Origin: Chloroflexi bacterium UBA4736
GTDB lineage: Bacteria; Chloroflexota; Dormibacteria; Dormibacterales; Dormibacteraceae
Assembly (NCBI GenBank): GCA_002404015.1
Contig: DHIW01000089.1
Location: forward strand, 1 to 10,212
Direction: 5' to 3'
DNA: 10,212 bases
Shown: positions 8,857 through 10,212 of the stretch, piece by piece
How the letters are laid out: every line of letters starts with the position of its first letter
Numbering within the stretch: the stretch's first letter is position 1
Made by a program: the position numbers and the translations under genes
The notes under the pieces: model-generated
Told to the model about the DNA's origin: nothing
Seen by the model: the letters and a program-made list of their open reading frames with translations, nothing else
Database searches by the model: none

Positions 8857-8975
8857 GCGCCTGCCCTAGACAGCAGGTGGCGCGCGCCCGCGCGTCTTAA
8901 TGTCCTGCCGAGGCGAACCAAGTGAGGCATAACGCCTCCGCGCCTCCTATCTATGGCGCGGAGGTTTTTCTCTCA
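8857..8975 (+). ncRNA. Ribosomal protein L10-type leader of rplJ
   Basis: The untranslated region between the TATAAT box and rplJ carries the layout of an L10 autoregulatory leader, in which the L10-L12 complex binds its own mRNA. GCAGG (8873-8877) can pair with CCTGC (8904-8908), enclosing a GCGCGC/GCGCGT stem (8880-8885 / 8890-8895). An earlier CCTGC (8860-8864) competes for the same GCAGG. The string CTGCCGAGG (8905-8913) matches my recollection of the conserved part of L10 leaders (Rfam RF00557); a covariance-model search would decide this. GAGGC occurs at 8910-8914 and 8924-8928, and GCCTC at 8934-8938 and 8942-8946. These allow alternative pairings that would break the downstream terminator hairpin. 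Confidence 0.6.
8935..8969 (+). terminator. Terminator-like attenuator hairpin containing the rplJ Shine-Dalgarno
   Basis: A perfect 10-bp stem, CCTCCGCGCC (8935-8944) with GGCGCGGAGG (8955-8964), closes a 10-base loop and is followed at once by TTTTT (8965-8969), then CTCT. This is a textbook intrinsic terminator shape, lying between promoter and gene. The 3' arm ends in GGAGG (8960-8964), the only good Shine-Dalgarno for rplJ, 11 nt before its ATG. When the hairpin forms, it could both end transcription and hide the ribosome binding site. A small competing stem, GAGGC (8924-8928) with GCCTC (8934-8938), overlaps the 5' arm. Confidence 0.75.
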
Positions 8976-9500
8976 ATGGCGAGACCGGAGAAGGTCGAAC
9001 AGGTCGCTCAGCTGACGACGAAGCTGCAGCACGCCAAGGTGGCCGTCCTGACCGACTACAGAGGGCTGACCGTCAGCCAGATGGAGGACCTGCGGTCGCG
9101 GCTGCGCGCGGCGGGAGTCGAGTACCGCGTGATCAAGAACACCCTCGCCCGGCGGGCGGCGGTGGAGGCCGGCCACGCCGACTTTCAGCAGTCGCTCAAG
9201 GGCCCGATCGCGATCGCGTTCGGGTACGACGAGCTGGGCATCCCGCCCAAGCTCCTGAACGAGTTCGCGCGCTCGACGCGGCTGAAGCTCGACATCGTCG
9301 GCGCGCTGGTGGAGGGCCGCGTGGTCTCCCCCGAGCAGGTACGGCAGCTGGCCGACCTGCCACCGCGGGAAGTCCTCCTAGCCCAGCTCCTGGGGATGCT
9401 GCAGTCCCCGATCGCCCTGCTCGTGGGCACCATGCAAGCACCCGTCCAGCAGCTCGTGGGGCTGCTCGAGGCATACAAGAACAAGTTGGAGGCAGCGTAG
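8976..9500 (+). CDS. rplJ: Ribosomal protein uL10
   Basis: uL10 anchors the L7/L12 dimers to the 50S stalk base beside uL11. The 174-residue protein shows MARPEKVEQVAQLTTKL, VAVLTDYRGLTVSQMEDLR (22-40), the conserved YRVIKNTLARRA (about 49-60), KGPIAIAFGYDE and LADLPPREVLLAQLLGMLQSP. It ends in a helical, hydrophobic C-terminus (QQLVGLLEAYKNKLEAA) that carries the L12 dimers. ATG 8976 is chosen over GTG 8922 because the extra 18 codons would run through the leader hairpin and because family members begin with this MA-x-x-E-K pattern. Expression is probably controlled by the leader immediately upstream. Confidence 0.96.
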   Translation: MARPEKVEQVAQLTTKLQHAKVAVLTDYRGLTVSQMEDLRSRLRAAGVEYRVIKNTLARRAAVEAGHADFQQSLKGPIAIAFGYDELGIPPKLLNEFARSTRLKLDIVGALVEGRVVSPEQVRQLADLPPREVLLAQLLGMLQSPIALLVGTMQAPVQQLVGLLEAYKNKLEAA

Positions 9501-9503
9501 AAA

Positions 9504-9899
9504 ATGGCGAACGCCACACTCACCCCGAAGGATTTCGTCGAGGCTCTGAAGAGCTGGACCGTGCTGGACGTCGTCGAGGCCATCAAGGCCATCGAGGACG
9601 AATTCGGCATCAAGGCTGCCGCGGCCGTCGCCGCCCCGGCCGCCGGCCCCGCGGCTGCCGCCCCGGCTGAGGAGGCTCCCGAGGAGCAGACCGAGTTCAC
9701 CCTCACCCTGACCGCGGTTGGCGAGAGCAAGATCAACGTGATCAAGGCCGTCCGCGAGGTGACCCAGCTCGGCCTGAAAGAGGCCAAGGACCTGGTCGAC
9801 GCGGCACCCAAGCCGGTGCTGGAGAACGTCAGCAAGGAGGACGCCGAGAAGGCCGCCGCCGCCCTGAAGGAGGCCGGCGCCACCGTCGAGATCAAGTAG
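9504..9899 (+). CDS. rplL: Ribosomal protein bL12 (L7/L12)
   Basis: bL12 is the multi-copy stalk protein that recruits translation GTPases. The 131-residue protein has an N-terminal dimerisation/L10-binding domain (about 1-36), an Ala/Pro-rich hinge (about 37-60, slightly long), and the C-terminal factor-binding domain. That domain carries [38 protein letters not shown] and ends GATVEIK. A good GGAGG at 9488-9492 lies 11 nt before ATG 9504, inside the end of rplJ. Only 3 nt separate the two genes, so they are co-translated. No rpoB follows within the window; a repeat array begins at the base after the stop. Confidence 0.97.
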   Translation: MANATLTPKDFVEALKSWTVLDVVEAIKAIEDEFGIKAAAAVAAPAAGPAAAAPAEEAPEEQTEFTLTLTAVGESKINVIKAVREVTQLGLKEAKDLVDAAPKPVLENVSKEDAEKAAAALKEAGATVEIK

Positions 9900-9915
9900 A
9901 GGTTCCCTCCCCTAC

Positions 9916-9967
9916 AGGTTCCCGCTCCCGTGTGGGGAGGGGAGGGAGGGGGTCCCAATCGGAACCT
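9916..9967 (+). repeat. Dispersed hairpin/G-rich repeat, copy 3 (array unit 1, plus orientation)
   Basis: Bounded by perfect inverted 7-mers AGGTTCC (9916-9922) and GGAACCT (9961-9967). The core hairpin is imperfect here because the C-rich arm reads CCCGCTCCC. The G-rich arm has four G runs with single-base spacers (9934-9952), the tightest spacing in the window together with copy 4. Confidence 0.85.
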
Positions 9968-9990
9968 GACCGCGTAAGCGCCAGCTAGAA

Positions 9991-10031
9991 GGAGACCCCC
10001 GCCCCAAACCCTCGCCACAAGGGGGAGGGAG
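9991..10031 (-). repeat. Dispersed repeat, array unit 1, inverted copy
   Basis: Read on the minus strand, this segment gives CCCTCCCCCTTGTGGCGAGGG followed by a G-rich stretch and GGGGGTCTCC. That aligns with copy 1 at 4385-4421 (C-rich arm, TTGTGG, GAGGG, GGGGGTCTCC). Its hairpin is imperfect because of GCGAGGG. It faces copy 3, so the array unit is a pair of inverted elements. Confidence 0.7.
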
Positions 10032-10051
10032 ATGCTTTAGACCGCTCGTTC

Positions 10052-10103
10052 AGGTTCCCTCCCCCGTGTGGGGAGGGGAGGGTGGGGGTCCTAATCGGAA
10101 CCT
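10052..10103 (+). repeat. Dispersed hairpin/G-rich repeat, copy 4 (array unit 2, plus orientation)
   Basis: AGGTTCC (10052-10058) and GGAACCT (10097-10103) bound the element. The core stem is perfect: CCCTCCCC (10057-10064) with GGGGAGGG (10070-10077) around CGTGT. Four G runs with single-base spacers span 10070-10088. Confidence 0.85.
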
Positions 10104-10123
10104 GACCGCGTAAGCGCCAGCTA

Positions 10124-10163
10124 GGAGACCCCCGCCCCAAACCCTCGCCACAAGGGGGAGGGA
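10124..10163 (-). repeat. Dispersed repeat, array unit 2, inverted copy
   Basis: This repeats the inverted copy of unit 1 without visible change in its core, so the two tandem units derive from duplication of an already composite block. Confidence 0.7.
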
Positions 10164-10212
10164 GATGCTTTAGACCGCTCGTTCAGGTTCCCTCCCCCGT
10201 GTCCCGAATCCA

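Larger units (their letters stand above)
9900..10202 (+). repeat. Composite tandem repeat array after rplL
   Basis: The 313 bases after rplL contain no gene. They hold a short false start (AGGTTCCCTCCCC, 9900-9912), a unit at 9916-10051 (136 bp), a unit at 10052-10184 (133 bp) and 18 bases of a third (10185-10202). The units differ by a 3-base indel (CTAGAAGG against CTAGG) and a few substitutions. Each unit contains the dispersed repeat in plus orientation, a spacer (AATCGGAACCTGACCGCG and onward), the same repeat in minus orientation, and a 22-base tail (GATGCTTTAGACCGCTCGTT and two more). The first part is bounded by AGGTTCC and GGAACCT. At 10203 the sequence departs from the unit. Confidence 0.92.

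Noticed and set aside
8922..8975. GTG 8922 as an earlier start for rplJ
   Set aside because: The added residues are encoded by the leader hairpin and do not match the uL10 N-terminus; ATG 8976 has GGAGG in place.
9900..10202. CRISPR array
   Set aside because: Units are about 135 bp and repeat in full, with no short constant repeats separated by variable spacers and no cas genes.

Overview
This is a high-GC bacterial chromosome segment with tightly packed genes, several GTG, TTG and possibly CTG starts, and many start/stop overlaps. The right half is the conserved rpmG-secE-nusG-rplK-rplA-rplJ-rplL block. NusG is short (182 aa) and lacks the acidic N-terminal extension common in Actinobacteria. 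Together with the style of the left half, this fits a high-GC member of Chloroflexota, Dormibacterota or a deep actinobacterial relative. Taxonomy cannot be settled from the sequence alone.

Layout. (1) 3-4356, plus strand: an overlapping gene train made of the tail of an unidentified gene, pyruvate kinase, a small soluble histidine kinase-like protein, a PIG-L/LmbE-type zinc deacetylase and a PLP-dependent decarboxylase-family protein. Each gene starts inside the stop region of the one before it, so translational coupling is likely. (2) 4355-4424: a hairpin/G-rich repeat between convergent genes. (3) 6430-4427, minus strand: an isocitrate/isopropylmalate dehydrogenase-family enzyme, a cytoplasmic SGNH hydrolase overlapping it by 11 nt, and a small two-helix membrane protein. 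(4) 6431-6555: divergent intergenic region with a promoter candidate for the ribosomal block. (5) 6556-8676: rpmG, secE, nusG, rplK and rplA, covering translation, protein secretion and transcription elongation. (6) 8677-8975: a non-coding stretch holding another repeat copy, a TATAAT promoter and a ribosomal protein L10-type leader that ends in a terminator-like hairpin carrying the rplJ Shine-Dalgarno sequence. (7) 8976-9899: rplJ and rplL, the ribosomal stalk. (8) 9900-10212: a tandem array of about 135-bp units built from inverted copies of the same repeat family, where rpoB would usually follow.

The genes are mostly housekeeping. The points most worth a second look are the dispersed hairpin/G-quadruplex-like repeat family and its composite tandem array after rplL, the rplJ leader, a dehydrogenase whose substrate residues look like isocitrate dehydrogenase but whose cofactor residues are atypical, a sensorless kinase with altered signature residues, and a probable CTG start. 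I did not find convincing evidence of a wholly new multi-gene system.
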